DNA from: CAYURH01 sp964447105
GTDB taxonomy: Bacteria > Patescibacteriota > Saccharimonadia > Saccharimonadales > EFPC-124
Direction: 5' to 3'
Assembly (NCBI GenBank): GCA_964447105.1
Contig: CAYURH010000012.1
Span: forward strand, 1-34,132
DNA length: 34,132 nucleotides
Shown: in pieces, positions 13,472-21,650 of the stretch
Layout: every line of letters starts with the position of its first letter
How positions within the stretch are numbered: position 1 is the first letter of the stretch
Notes under the pieces: model-generated
What the model saw: the letters and a program-made list of their open reading frames with translations, nothing else
What the model was told of the DNA's origin: nothing
Databases searched by the model: none
Program-made: the position numbers and the translations under genes

Positions 13472-13864
13472 ATGAAAATCACACACATCAACCCCGATTC
13501 ACTACACAAAAATCCAGCCTTTTCGCAAGCAGTTAGCGTTAATGACGCTTCCCACATGCTTTATATTGGCGGCCAGGACGGCGTGACGGCCGACGGCCAG
13601 CTTGCTGGCGCCGATTTCGCCACGCAGACCGAGCAAGCATATAAAAATGTCCTTGAAATACTCAAGGCTGCTAACGCTACTCAAGAGCATGTGGTGAAGC
13701 TGACAATCTACGTTGTACAAGGACAGGATATCCGTGAAGGGTTTGCAGCTGCCCAGAAAGTTTGGGGCACACAACCTACAGCAGTTTCGGTCATAGTTGT
13801 CGCCGGCCTCGCAGTGCCAGGTGCCCTGGTTGAGATAGAAGCTATTGCAGCACTCGAGAATTAG
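13472..13864 (+). CDS. RidA/YjgF/YER057c family protein
   Basis: A 130-residue RidA-family protein. Canonical members are trimeric enamine/imine deaminases that clear reactive 2-aminoacrylate made by PLP enzymes; many paralogues have other roles. Family features are FSQAVSVNDASHMLYIGGQ near the N-terminus, the central QTEQAYKNVLEILKAANAT, and the terminal TAVSVIVVAGLAVPGALVEIEAIA. The usual catalytic Arg before the V-x-v-aglp-p segment is not obvious, so the deaminase role is uncertain. The -10 box TATACT (13459-13464) ends 7 nt before the ATG and no ribosome site is present. The next gene starts at the base after its stop, so the two are co-transcribed. It lies just outside the tRNA-Leu(CAG) islet. 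Confidence 0.85.
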   Translation: MKITHINPDSLHKNPAFSQAVSVNDASHMLYIGGQDGVTADGQLAGADFATQTEQAYKNVLEILKAANATQEHVVKLTIYVVQGQDIREGFAAAQKVWGTQPTAVSVIVVAGLAVPGALVEIEAIAALEN

Positions 13865-14440
13865 ATGAGTAAATCAACAAACTACGTGGCACTCCTGCGC
13901 GGAATCAATGTTGGTGGCGCAAACCTCATTAGCATGACCGACCTAAAAGCCAAATTTGAGCAACTAGGTTTTGCTAATGTTCGCACATTTCTCAATACCG
14001 GCAACATACTGTTCCAATCCAATATCGCTGATAGCCGAAAGCTCGAGACTGTCATCGAAGCGGCGATTGCTTCGCATTTTACGGAGCCCATTCGAGTGAT
14101 GGTGCGCAGCAGCCAAGAGATGGCAAATCTCATCACACACTTACCAAAAAGTTGGCAAGATCCATCCGACAAACGGTGCAACGTGATTTTTCTGCGTCAT
14201 ACAATCGACGCGCCCAAGCTGGTGGAGCAATTTCATCCCAAGCCGGATATTGAAGAGCTCCATTATGTACCTGGTGCGTTGCTCTGGTCTGCCGCACTAG
14301 CCACACTTACAAAAAGTAACATGCTTAAACTAGCTGTTTCGCCGCTGTATCAAGATATGACCATCCGAAGACTGAGTAGCGCAATGAAAATCAATGAACT
14401 GCTCCATGCCGAACCGGCAAATGCGGCCAGCGCCCACTAG
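13865..14440 (+). CDS. DUF1697 family protein
   Basis: A 191-residue DUF1697 protein. The N-terminus YVALLRGINVGGANLISMTDL and the segments FANVRTFLNTGNILFQS and ALLWSAALATLTKSNM are diagnostic of this widespread family of unknown function. There is no signal peptide or membrane segment. The ATG follows the ridA-like stop immediately (TAG then ATG), so translation probably relies on coupling. The pairing with a RidA protein has no known functional meaning. Confidence 0.9.
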   Translation: MSKSTNYVALLRGINVGGANLISMTDLKAKFEQLGFANVRTFLNTGNILFQSNIADSRKLETVIEAAIASHFTEPIRVMVRSSQEMANLITHLPKSWQDPSDKRCNVIFLRHTIDAPKLVEQFHPKPDIEELHYVPGALLWSAALATLTKSNMLKLAVSPLYQDMTIRRLSSAMKINELLHAEPANAASAH

Positions 14441-14503
14441 CTATCGGCTGGAGACTGGGGGCTGTACGCTCCTCAAAATCCGACCACAGCAGTAACCAGC
14501 CTA

Positions 14504-14995
14504 TTACCTATACTTACGGGAGATGCTTTTGCCAGTTGAGGGCCTGCGAACCCAAGCCCATATATAAACACCAATAATGATGACGCCACCGGCCAACTTT
14601 GTCGTGCCCCATCCGGGGTCGTAGGGGTTCTTGCTAAAGTGCGCGCGCGTGCCCGCTGATTCCACCCAAATAGTAACGGTGTCGCCCACTTTGATATTGC
14701 TCCGGCTGTTGTACCGCGCCTCAATTTTATAAGTTGTACCACCAGAGACTACTGTGTGTTTTTGATCCCAAAAAGCTGAGCTTGAAAAAAGGTCATCGAG
14801 CGACAACGGCTCAATATAAGTAATCGTGGCACTTCGCAGCGCCCAATCATTAGGAGTTGCATACGACACCAAAATCCACGCACCGGATATTGTCATATAC
14901 AGCCCCACGCCCATACCAATAACGGTCAGAAGAATACGTGGACGTTCTACGTCCGGCGCTGGCTTTTTTAGGCCAGTTGTACGTTTTTTAGCCAT
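14504..14995 (-). CDS. DUF3592-like membrane protein
   Basis: A 163-residue protein. The start is ATG 14995, 8 nt after the -10 box TATACT (15009-15004) in a leaderless arrangement; TTG 15001 would place the start at the -10 box. The layout fits DUF3592: a hydrophobic segment after a Lys/Arg/Pro-rich N-terminus (LLTVIGMGVGLYMTISGAWIL), an extracytoplasmic beta-rich domain (ATITYIEPLSL, YKIEARYNSRSNIKVGDTVT, ending in the NPYDPG motif common in this family), then a second hydrophobic segment (AGGVIIIGVYIWAWV). Function is unknown. It stands alone, convergent with DUF1697. Confidence 0.75.
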   Translation of the reverse strand: MAKKRTTGLKKPAPDVERPRILLTVIGMGVGLYMTISGAWILVSYATPNDWALRSATITYIEPLSLDDLFSSSAFWDQKHTVVSGGTTYKIEARYNSRSNIKVGDTVTIWVESAGTRAHFSKNPYDPGWGTTKLAGGVIIIGVYIWAWVRRPSTGKSISRKYR

Positions 14996-15003
14996 ACACA
15001 AGC

Positions 15004-15032
15004 AGTATAGTTGATTTGCTATACCCCGCCAA
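15004..15032 (-). promoter_or_regulatory. Promoter of the DUF3592 gene
   Basis: On the minus strand TTGGCG (15032-15027), 17 bp, TATACT (15009-15004), then 8 nt to ATG 14995. Confidence 0.65.
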
Positions 15033-15049
15033 TCCGTGGTTTGCCTAAC

Positions 15050-15070
15050 AAAAAAGCCCCACGTGGGACT
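15050..15070 (-). terminator. Intrinsic terminator after cassette gene 15123-15464
   Basis: On the minus strand AGTCCC-ACGT-GGGGCT (15070-15055; one T-G pair) followed by T6 ending at 15050. It stands between the cassette hairpin (15083-15117) and the DUF3592 promoter, so this cassette has a U-tract terminator as well as its GC hairpin. Confidence 0.7.
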
Positions 15071-15082
15071 TTGATTTCGAAC

Positions 15083-15117
15083 TGTAGGCGCGCGAGGGGG
15101 ATCCCCGCGCGCCTACA
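15083..15117. terminator. GC-rich hairpin of cassette gene 15123-15464
   Basis: TGTAGGCGCGCG (15083-15094) pairs perfectly with 15106-15117, and inner G/C pairs can extend the stem. It begins 6 nt after the stop of the cassette gene. No T-run is adjacent. Confidence 0.65.
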
Positions 15118-15122
15118 TCCGC

Positions 15123-15464
15123 TCACCGCGTCAGCCGCTCCTCGCGCATCGCGCTGAGCACGACGCTGACGGCGGCCGTGTACAGTGCCTGCATGTGCTC
15201 GTTCCCGTAGGGCGGCGTGAACGCCACCGAACTGGAGAGCGCGTGGAAGTACTGGTACGTGTGGACGATGCTCGGCGCCTTGGCGACGAGCGCCTGGAGC
15301 TGCGAAGTCTCCAGGTTGTCGCAGAACGACCTCGCGCTGGCGAGCGCGGCGCCGATCTCCATGGCGTCGAAGGCACCGTTGGAGTCGCTGAACATCTCGT
15401 GCAGGTCCTGGGCATCCATCCCAGTGACGAACGTCCGCAGGTCCTGCGGGGTGAACACGGTCAT
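15123..15464 (-). CDS. Unknown G+C-rich cassette protein, 113 residues
   Basis: A small soluble helical protein (begins MTVFTPQDLRTFVTGMDAQD), with ATG 15464 and GGAGG (15476-15472) seven bases upstream. It has no signal peptide or membrane segment. Repeated Ala/Leu-rich amphipathic helices are interrupted by VAFTPPYGNEHMQALYTAA. I do not recognise a family. Third codon positions are nearly all G or C, unlike flanking genes, where A/T is common. It has its own promoter (15566-15594), a leader of about 95 nt with two dyads, a GC hairpin and an intrinsic terminator. It is the most completely equipped of the single-gene cassettes. Confidence 0.7.
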   Translation of the reverse strand: MTVFTPQDLRTFVTGMDAQDLHEMFSDSNGAFDAMEIGAALASARSFCDNLETSQLQALVAKAPSIVHTYQYFHALSSSVAFTPPYGNEHMQALYTAAVSVVLSAMREERLTR

Positions 15465-15490
15465 AGCGGGGCCTCCAGCCTCTCGGGGTC

Positions 15491-15539
15491 TGACCTCTCC
15501 ACATACCGTAGTATGCAGGGAGGTCAGCCCGAGCTGACC
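15491..15539 (-). promoter_or_regulatory. Two dyads in the leader of gene 15123-15464
   Basis: TGACCTCTCCACATAC (15491-15506), CGTA, and GTATGCAGGGAGGTCA (15511-15526) form an imperfect 16-bp dyad. GGTCAG-CCCGAG-CTGACC (15522-15539) overlaps it. Only one can form fully at a time, so a leader switch or an operator is possible. Confidence 0.45.
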
Positions 15540-15565
15540 AGATGGTAAAGAGCGAATGTAGTATT

Positions 15566-15594
15566 ATGTTAACATATATTCAAAGATATGTCAA
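15566..15594 (-). promoter_or_regulatory. Promoter of gene 15123-15464
   Basis: On the minus strand consensus TTGACA (15594-15589), 17 bp, TAACAT (15571-15566). The predicted start near 15559 gives a leader of about 95 nt. The rest of 15595-15750 is A+T-rich with no gene seen. Confidence 0.55.
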
Positions 15595-15751
15595 TATTCT
15601 TACTGCATACAGGCTAGCGTGTCGAAGCGCTAAAGGGGTTGTTCGAGCGGTCATTGTTCCTTTTAGAATTGCCTGAGTTCGCATATTTTGCCAAGCATGG
15701 TTTTAATTGCTTGATTTCACAGATCAATACAAAAATTAATAAACATTTTCA

Positions 15752-15780
15752 TTGACAAACGACCCAGCTGACCGTTGAAT
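15752..15780 (+). promoter_or_regulatory. Promoter of the giant secreted protein
   Basis: Consensus TTGACA (15752-15757), 17 bp, TTGAAT (15775-15780), then 6 nt to ATG 15787. This decides the start: an earlier in-frame TTG (15775) is part of the -10 box. Confidence 0.65.
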
Positions 15781-15786
15781 GAAAAC

Positions 15787-18700
15787 ATGAGACTACTACA
15801 CACACTTAAGTCACGTGTCCGTCCTTTTCACTATGCAAGCCTAATCTCAGTCCTGATCGCCGCACTGGTAGTGGGACTTATCGCGCATCCGGGCGTGGCG
15901 GCCACCCCGACCTACAAGCAGTCTAAAGCGCTTGAAATAGGATCGGGCAGTACTGCCAATGTGGCGTTCACAAACGCTAATACCGCGGGCGATCTCGTAG
16001 TGGTGTACATGCTGTGGTCTAACACGGGTAACGTGAGTGTGTCCGATAGTAAAGGCAATGCCTACGCGGCCGCGACTACGCGGACTACCTGGGGGAGCAA
16101 CTGGAGCGCTCAAACATTTTATGCCAAAAACATTGCAGCCGGCACCAATACGGTGACGGCTACTTTTGCAACTTCGCTGAGTTCGTGGGGGATTGTGCAA
16201 ATCCATGAATATGCTGGTGTCGACAAAATCAATCCGCTCGATGGCGCCGTGAGTGCTACGGGAAGTGCTGCCGCAATGAACAGCGGTGCGGTTACCACAA
16301 CCGCCGGTACGGATCTGCTCTTTACGGGCGCTGGTTCGGCTGGCTCCGTGGGCACGCTCGGCACCGGCTGGACACAACGCCTCAACACATCTGGCAACAA
16401 AACCATGGACAAAAACGCCGGCGCCGCCGGCAGCTATAACGCGACTGCCACACAGCAGGGTAATGCTTGGGTCATGCAACTCGTAGCATTCAAAGCCGAT
16501 CCGGGTACCGACACCGCCGCACCGACCGCACCGTCCAACGTTACTGCCACGCCAACATCCAGCTCACAAGTGAACTTGAGTTGGACCGCCAGCACCGACA
16601 ATGTGGCCGTCACGGGCTATCAAATCGAACGCTGCCAAGGAAGCGGTTGTACTAATTTTGCAGCACTCACCACCGTGACGGGTACAACATACAGCAACAC
16701 TGGGCTAGCTCCCTCTACTTTGTATCGTTATCAGGTGCGCGCCACCGACGCTGCCGGTAACTTGAGCGCGTATTCAGCCATCGCTCAAGCCACGACGCAG
16801 GGTGTACCCGACACTACGCCGCCCAGTGTGCCCACGGGGGTAAATGGTGCTGGTGCATCTATTTCGCAAATTAATCTCAACTGGACCGCCAGCACCGACA
16901 ATACGGCCGTTACCGGCTACAAAGTGTTCCGTAACGGTGTGCAGATAGGCACGAGCGCTACCACATCGTTCCAAGACAACGGGCTTAGCGTCAATACCTC
17001 GTATGCGTATACCGTAAGCGCGTACGATGCGGCTGGCAATAATTCTGCACAGTCCACAAGTGCGAATGTCAGTACGCTGTCCGATACGACTGCGCCAACT
17101 GTCCCAGGTGGTTTGACCGCCAGTGCTGTATCATCAAGCCAAGCCAACTTGAGCTGGACCGCCAGCACCGACAACATAGGCGTCAATGGCTACAAAATCT
17201 ACCGCGATGGCGTGTTCGTAAAGTCTGTCACCACCCCATCTACCTCCGACACCGGCCTAACTGCTGGCGCAACATATAGCTACAAAGTTAGCGCCACCGA
17301 CGCTGCCGGTAACGAATCAGCACAAAGCACGGCTGCCAACGTGACTATGCCGGTGCCCGACACCACGCCGCCCGCAGCCAGTATGACTGCACCAACATCT
17401 GGTAGCACGGTAAGTGGCACCATCACTATATCGGCCAACGCCACCGACAATGTGGGCGTGCAAAGCGTCGAGTTTTTGATCGACGGTGTGTCTATCAATA
17501 CAGATACGACTGCGCCATATGCATACAGCTGGGATACTACCACCACATCTAATGGTCTGCATTCGGTATCAGCTCGCGCCAAAGACGCGGCTGGCAACTT
17601 TGGTAATACCAGTGGTGTCGTAACTGTTCAGGTCAACAACCAGGCCGCACAACTGCCTGTCGACCTCGTAGCTGGCTGGCCGTTTACTGAATTCACTGGT
17701 ACCACCACGGCCGACGCCACCGTGTACCATAACGATGCAACATTTAATTCCATCACTGGCCCTGTATGGGCGAGTGGCAAAACTGGTGGCGGCGTCAAAT
17801 TCAATGGCGGCACGGGGGACTATCTGTCTGTGTCTGATTCGCCGGCGCTTAATATTTCTGGCTCCGTCCTCACTATGTCAATGTGGATCAACCCATCTGG
17901 CGGCACCAGCGGCGACCAAGTTGTATTTGGTAAATTCTGGGGTGGCAGCGGCCCACATTATCAGTACGGGCTGGAGCTTGACGGCGGCACGCGACCACAT
18001 TTCTATATTGGTACCACGGGCAATGCTGCTGCAGGCGGGGCCATGGGCAGCGCGTTGCCGCTTGGACAATGGAGCCACCTAGCTGTCGTCTATGACGGCA
18101 CCAAAGTGAGTTTCTATGTAAATGGTAGCTTGATCAGCTCACCAAGCATGAGTGGTAGTATTGCTTCGCAACTGGGCAGTACTATCCGCATCGGCAACGA
18201 CGCGGATGGTAGTCAAGGCTTCAAGGGCACACTCGATGACGTACGTATATTTAAACGTGCTCAAACTCAAGCTGATGTACAAGCAGACATGAACACGCCG
18301 TTGGTAGCTTCGGGTTCTGGCAATGGCCCGACCGTAGCTATCACCTCACCAGCTGCGAATGCGCAGGTTTCCAATATCGTCACTATCGTAGCTGACGCCG
18401 ATGACGCTCTGGGTGTGCAATTCTTTGTAGATGGTGCGGCAGTTGGTGGTGAAGACACTGTGGCTCCGTATGGCGCCAACTGGGACACTCGCGTTTTCTC
18501 GGCGGGTGCTCATACGCTGACGGCACGAGCCCGAAATGATGTCGGTACTACGGTGTCCAACCCCGTGGTTGTGAACGTGCTCAATAACACCGATCATCTG
18601 AACGATGTGCTCGTGACTGGCATTCACCTGCCTACTGCTATCAAATTTTTGCCAGATGGTCGGATGTTGGTGTCTAAACTTGAAGGTCAGATTTTGGTCG

Positions 18701-21195
18701 TACCATCGCCGTATCTTACCGTAAACTCCACACCATTCCTCACCCTGACCAATATCGGCACGAGTCCGTCGTCGCAAGAAGGTATCTTCGACTTTGCGCT
18801 CGACCCGAATTTTGCCAACAACCATTACTTCTATGTGTGCTACACCGCCAATGACTTACGCGACCGCTTGAGCCGATTTACGGCCGACGCTACAATGACT
18901 GGTACCGTAGCTGGCAGCGAGCGGATATTCTACAGGGATCCAGTGGACTTGCAGAGCGATGAACACCATGGCTGCGCAGTCACCTTCGACAACAGCGGTA
19001 TGATCATGCTGAGTACTGGCGAGCACTTCCAAGGCACTCCAGCTCAAGATCTAACTAGCCCGTTTGGCAAGATCCTGCGTATTAACAAAGACTTCGACGA
19101 AGTCAACAACCGGCCCCTCCCCCTCACAGACAACCCGTTCTACGATGGCGCCGGCCCCAACGACGACCGTGTATGGGCTTTGGGGTTGCGCAACCCGTAC
19201 CGCATCTATTTTGATGGTCCATCCAACCGTTTGTATATTGGTGACGTGGGTGGTAACGGTACCGACGCTTACGAAGAAGTAAATCTTGGTGCCCCAGGCG
19301 CTAACTATGGCTGGCCAAACTGTCAGTTTGGTACTTGTGGTAACCCAGCCTACACTCCAGCTCTCTATGCCTACTCCCACGCCGCACACGTGGGTGGTGA
19401 CGCATCGGTTACTGGTGGGTTTGTGTACCATGCCAATGGCGGGCAGTATTCATTCCCTGTCGGCATGGAAGGAAGCTATTTCTTCGGTGACTATGCCCAG
19501 AACTGGATCAAGCGCCTCACTGTCGATATCAGTGGTGCCCTGAGCGCCGTCTACAATTTTGAACCGAGCAGTGGTGCGCCCGACAGCCAGCAATACGGCA
19601 CAGGCGATACAGTATATCTGACCGAAGGACCAGATGGCGGCCTCTACTACATTGATCTCGGTTACTCGGACACCACAGCTACCTTTGGTGTCAGCTCTAT
19701 CCATCGTATCCGCTACCAATCAACTGACCAATCGCCGTCGGCCGTCGCGAATGCCGATGTTACAAACGTACCCGTGGGCGGCACAGTCAACTTTAGCAGC
19801 GCCGGTTCGGTCGACCCCGAAGGTCAACCGCTGACATACAGCTGGGACTTCGGCGACGGCACAGCACTATCCGCTCAAGCCAATCCAGCTCATACCTACC
19901 TAGCCGCCGGCAATTACAGTGTTCGTCTGACTGTTTCTGATGGCGTGAACACCACGTACTCGCCACCCCTGACTATAGTAGTGGGGAGTGCGCCAACGGC
20001 TACTATCCTGACACCTACCGATGGCGCCACATTCCGCGCTGGCGATGTGATTAGCTACAGTGGTGACGCTACCGATCCAGACGATGGCGCACTGCCTGCC
20101 AGCGCCTATAGTTGGACTGTCGACTTCTTGCATGACGGTCACGTGCACCCGGGCGCGACTGTTGCTGGTGTAAAGAATGGCACGTTCACCGTGCCGACCA
20201 CCGGGCATGATTTTAGCGGCAACACACGCTACCGCATCACCCTGACGGTGACCGATTCCAACGGTCTCACCAGTACCAAGTCAGTGACTGTGTGGCCACA
20301 AAAAGTAAACCTGACATTCGACACGCTACCTTCTGGCCAAACTCTCTACCTAGACACAGTGGCCAAAGCGACGCCGTTTACCTACGACACGTTGATTGGC
20401 TTCAACCACACTATCGAAGCTCGCAACGCGACAAGCGGCGCCAACACCTACACCTTTGCTTCGTGGTCCGACGGCGGTACCCAAACGCACACCGTAGTGG
20501 TGCCCGCTACCAACGCCAGCTACACTGCGACATATAACGTCACATCATCGAGCACACCACCGGCCGCTGCTTGGGGTTTCAACGAAACATCTGGCACATC
20601 GGCAGCGGATAGTTCGGGCAACGGCAATACGGCCACACTGCTCAACGGCGCGCTTTTTGCAGCCGGTAAGCACGGCAATGGCCTAAGCCTCGACGGCACC
20701 AACGATTACTTCTCGGCACCCAATTCGACGAGTCTCGATATCGCTGGCACCGCCCTCACCTTGTCGGCATGGGTCAATCCCAGCACTACGAGCAGTGGTG
20801 ACCAAGTGCTGTTGGGCAAGCATTGGAACACCACTATGACATCGCCCTACTATCAGTACGGCGTTGAACTGCAGGCTAACGGCACGCGTCCGGTGTTCCA
20901 AATCGGCACCAGTAGCGGTGTCAAAGAAGCCGCCATGACCACTACGCTCACCAAAGGAGTCTGGAGCCACTTGGCAATTGTGTGGAATGGCACCACGGCA
21001 CAATTCTACGTAAATGGCACGTTGGTTCAAACTACCAACCTGAGCGCTACCATCACTGCGCGCGGCAACCCACTGCGCTTGGGCGCCGATGCTGGACCAA
21101 GCCAGTATTACAAAGGCTTGCTCGACGACGTGCGTATCTACAACCGCGCACAAACGGCCGCCGAAGTGCAGTCCGACATGAACGTCGGCTTATAG
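15787..21195 (+). CDS. Giant secreted multidomain protein with sugar-dehydrogenase-type propeller
   Basis: An 1802-residue exported protein, with a signal peptide at about 1-40 (ISVLIAALVVGLIAHPGVAA). Domains by eye: N-terminal beta domain (about 45-238); three FnIII domains (242-522, each with LSWTASTDN or LNWTASTDN); Ig-like (525-617); LamG (625-838); Ig-like (849-935); a soluble aldose sugar/sorbosone dehydrogenase (GSDH-type) beta-propeller (938-1308) with PTAIKFLPDGRMLVS, DEHHGCAVTF, WALGLRNPYRIYFDG and DASVTGGFVY; PKD (1315-1400, YSWDFGDGT); further Ig-like and FASWSDGG-type repeats; and a second LamG (1592-1800). No C-terminal anchor or sorting signal is visible. Propeller relatives oxidise sugars with PQQ, but here cofactor binding is unproven. 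It is likely an extracellular or surface glycan-binding protein. Only 6 nt separate the -10 box from the ATG. Confidence 0.85.
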   Translation: MRLLHTLKSRVRPFHYASLISVLIAALVVGLIAHPGVAATPTYKQSKALEIGSGSTANVAFTNANTAGDLVVVYMLWSNTGNVSVSDSKGNAYAAATTRTTWGSNWSAQTFYAKNIAAGTNTVTATFATSLSSWGIVQIHEYAGVDKINPLDGAVSATGSAAAMNSGAVTTTAGTDLLFTGAGSAGSVGTLGTGWTQRLNTSGNKTMDKNAGAAGSYNATATQQGNAWVMQLVAFKADPGTDTAAPTAPSNVTATPTSSSQVNLSWTASTDNVAVTGYQIERCQGSGCTNFAALTTVTGTTYSNTGLAPSTLYRYQVRATDAAGNLSAYSAIAQATTQGVPDTTPPSVPTGVNGAGASISQINLNWTASTDNTAVTGYKVFRNGVQIGTSATTSFQDNGLSVNTSYAYTVSAYDAAGNNSAQSTSANVSTLSDTTAPTVPGGLTASAVSSSQANLSWTASTDNIGVNGYKIYRDGVFVKSVTTPSTSDTGLTAGATYSYKVSATDAAGNESAQSTAANVTMPVPDTTPPAASMTAPTSGSTVSGTITISANATDNVGVQSVEFLIDGVSINTDTTAPYAYSWDTTTTSNGLHSVSARAKDAAGNFGNTSGVVTVQVNNQAAQLPVDLVAGWPFTEFTGTTTADATVYHNDATFNSITGPVWASGKTGGGVKFNGGTGDYLSVSDSPALNISGSVLTMSMWINPSGGTSGDQVVFGKFWGGSGPHYQYGLELDGGTRPHFYIGTTGNAAAGGAMGSALPLGQWSHLAVVYDGTKVSFYVNGSLISSPSMSGSIASQLGSTIRIGNDADGSQGFKGTLDDVRIFKRAQTQADVQADMNTPLVASGSGNGPTVAITSPAANAQVSNIVTIVADADDALGVQFFVDGAAVGGEDTVAPYGANWDTRVFSAGAHTLTARARNDVGTTVSNPVVVNVLNNTDHLNDVLVTGIHLPTAIKFLPDGRMLVSKLEGQILVVPSPYLTVNSTPFLTLTNIGTSPSSQEGIFDFALDPNFANNHYFYVCYTANDLRDRLSRFTADATMTGTVAGSERIFYRDPVDLQSDEHHGCAVTFDNSGMIMLSTGEHFQGTPAQDLTSPFGKILRINKDFDEVNNRPLPLTDNPFYDGAGPNDDRVWALGLRNPYRIYFDGPSNRLYIGDVGGNGTDAYEEVNLGAPGANYGWPNCQFGTCGNPAYTPALYAYSHAAHVGGDASVTGGFVYHANGGQYSFPVGMEGSYFFGDYAQNWIKRLTVDISGALSAVYNFEPSSGAPDSQQYGTGDTVYLTEGPDGGLYYIDLGYSDTTATFGVSSIHRIRYQSTDQSPSAVANADVTNVPVGGTVNFSSAGSVDPEGQPLTYSWDFGDGTALSAQANPAHTYLAAGNYSVRLTVSDGVNTTYSPPLTIVVGSAPTATILTPTDGATFRAGDVISYSGDATDPDDGALPASAYSWTVDFLHDGHVHPGATVAGVKNGTFTVPTTGHDFSGNTRYRITLTVTDSNGLTSTKSVTVWPQKVNLTFDTLPSGQTLYLDTVAKATPFTYDTLIGFNHTIEARNATSGANTYTFASWSDGGTQTHTVVVPATNASYTATYNVTSSSTPPAAAWGFNETSGTSAADSSGNGNTATLLNGALFAAGKHGNGLSLDGTNDYFSAPNSTSLDIAGTALTLSAWVNPSTTSSGDQVLLGKHWNTTMTSPYYQYGVELQANGTRPVFQIGTSSGVKEAAMTTTLTKGVWSHLAIVWNGTTAQFYVNGTLVQTTNLSATITARGNPLRLGADAGPSQYYKGLLDDVRIYNRAQTAAEVQSDMNVGL
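16582..17173 (+). repeat. Near-identical DNA repeats in the FnIII-coding region
   Basis: TGGACCGCCAGCACCGACA occurs exactly at 16582-16600, 16882-16900 and 17155-17173, spaced about 270-300 bp, in the same place of each FnIII domain. The flanking DNA is more divergent. This fits tandem domain duplication with continuing exchange. Confidence 0.8.
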
Positions 21196-21199
21196 ATAC

Positions 21200-21238
21200 T
21201 TGTGAGCATAGCCCGATTGTGCTTATAATCAGGCTATG
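21200..21238 (+). promoter_or_regulatory. Promoter enclosed in a dyad, gene 21236-21613
   Basis: TTGTGA (21200-21205), 18 bp, TATAAT (21224-21229), 6 nt to ATG 21236. CATAGCCCGATT (21207-21218) is complementary, with one mismatch, to AATCAGGCTATG (21227-21238), which includes the start codon. The -10 box lies partly in the loop and partly in the right arm. It could be an operator, or a weak terminator for the giant gene upstream. Confidence 0.5.
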
Positions 21239-21613
21239 TTCTCCCGGGTAGCTACCATCAAGGTATACGCAGGCTTTTGGCTTGGCACAGCGATTTTGAC
21301 AGGCGTCTGGCTTGTCATTCAAGACATCCAGTTTACTCAGTGCTGTCGTGGCCGCGAAAGTGATATGGCTATTGGGATTACCGAGTTCGTATACGGGTGG
21401 ACAGCAATTGTCACTGGGGTTAATGCGCTGCTTTTGTTGATCTTTAGAAATAATGTCATTCGTATGGTGAGCGCTATACTTATTGGTATCACCACCACAC
21501 TATTCTTTTTGTCTATCCCGCTGCTGTCGATCGTCTGTTTGGCTGCGGCGATTTATGTGATTGTGTGTATCGTGCAAGCCAGCAAACAACCCTCAGCACC
21601 GGCCAAAAAATAG
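21236..21613 (+). CDS. Small membrane protein, unknown
   Basis: A 125-residue protein with about four hydrophobic segments (VYAGFWLGTAILTGVWLVI, YGWTAIVTGVNALLLLIF, VRMVSAILIG-like stretch and LLSIVCLAAAIYVIVCIV) and a short basic tail ending APAKK. CCRGRE lies in the loop after the first segment. I recognise no family. The start is decided by the -10 box (21224-21229) 6 nt upstream. It is followed after 37 nt by another membrane gene with its own -10 box, so the two are neighbours rather than a tight operon. Confidence 0.65.
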   Translation: MFSRVATIKVYAGFWLGTAILTGVWLVIQDIQFTQCCRGRESDMAIGITEFVYGWTAIVTGVNALLLLIFRNNVIRMVSAILIGITTTLFFLSIPLLSIVCLAAAIYVIVCIVQASKQPSAPAKK

Positions 21614-21650
21614 TTATCATTGTTGCTAAGTTCCTGCTACAATGACGCTT

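Noticed and set aside
16119..16479. Minus-strand frames inside the giant secreted protein gene
   Set aside because: They have no ribosome site or promoter and oppose a long frame with clear FnIII, LamG, PKD and propeller domains.
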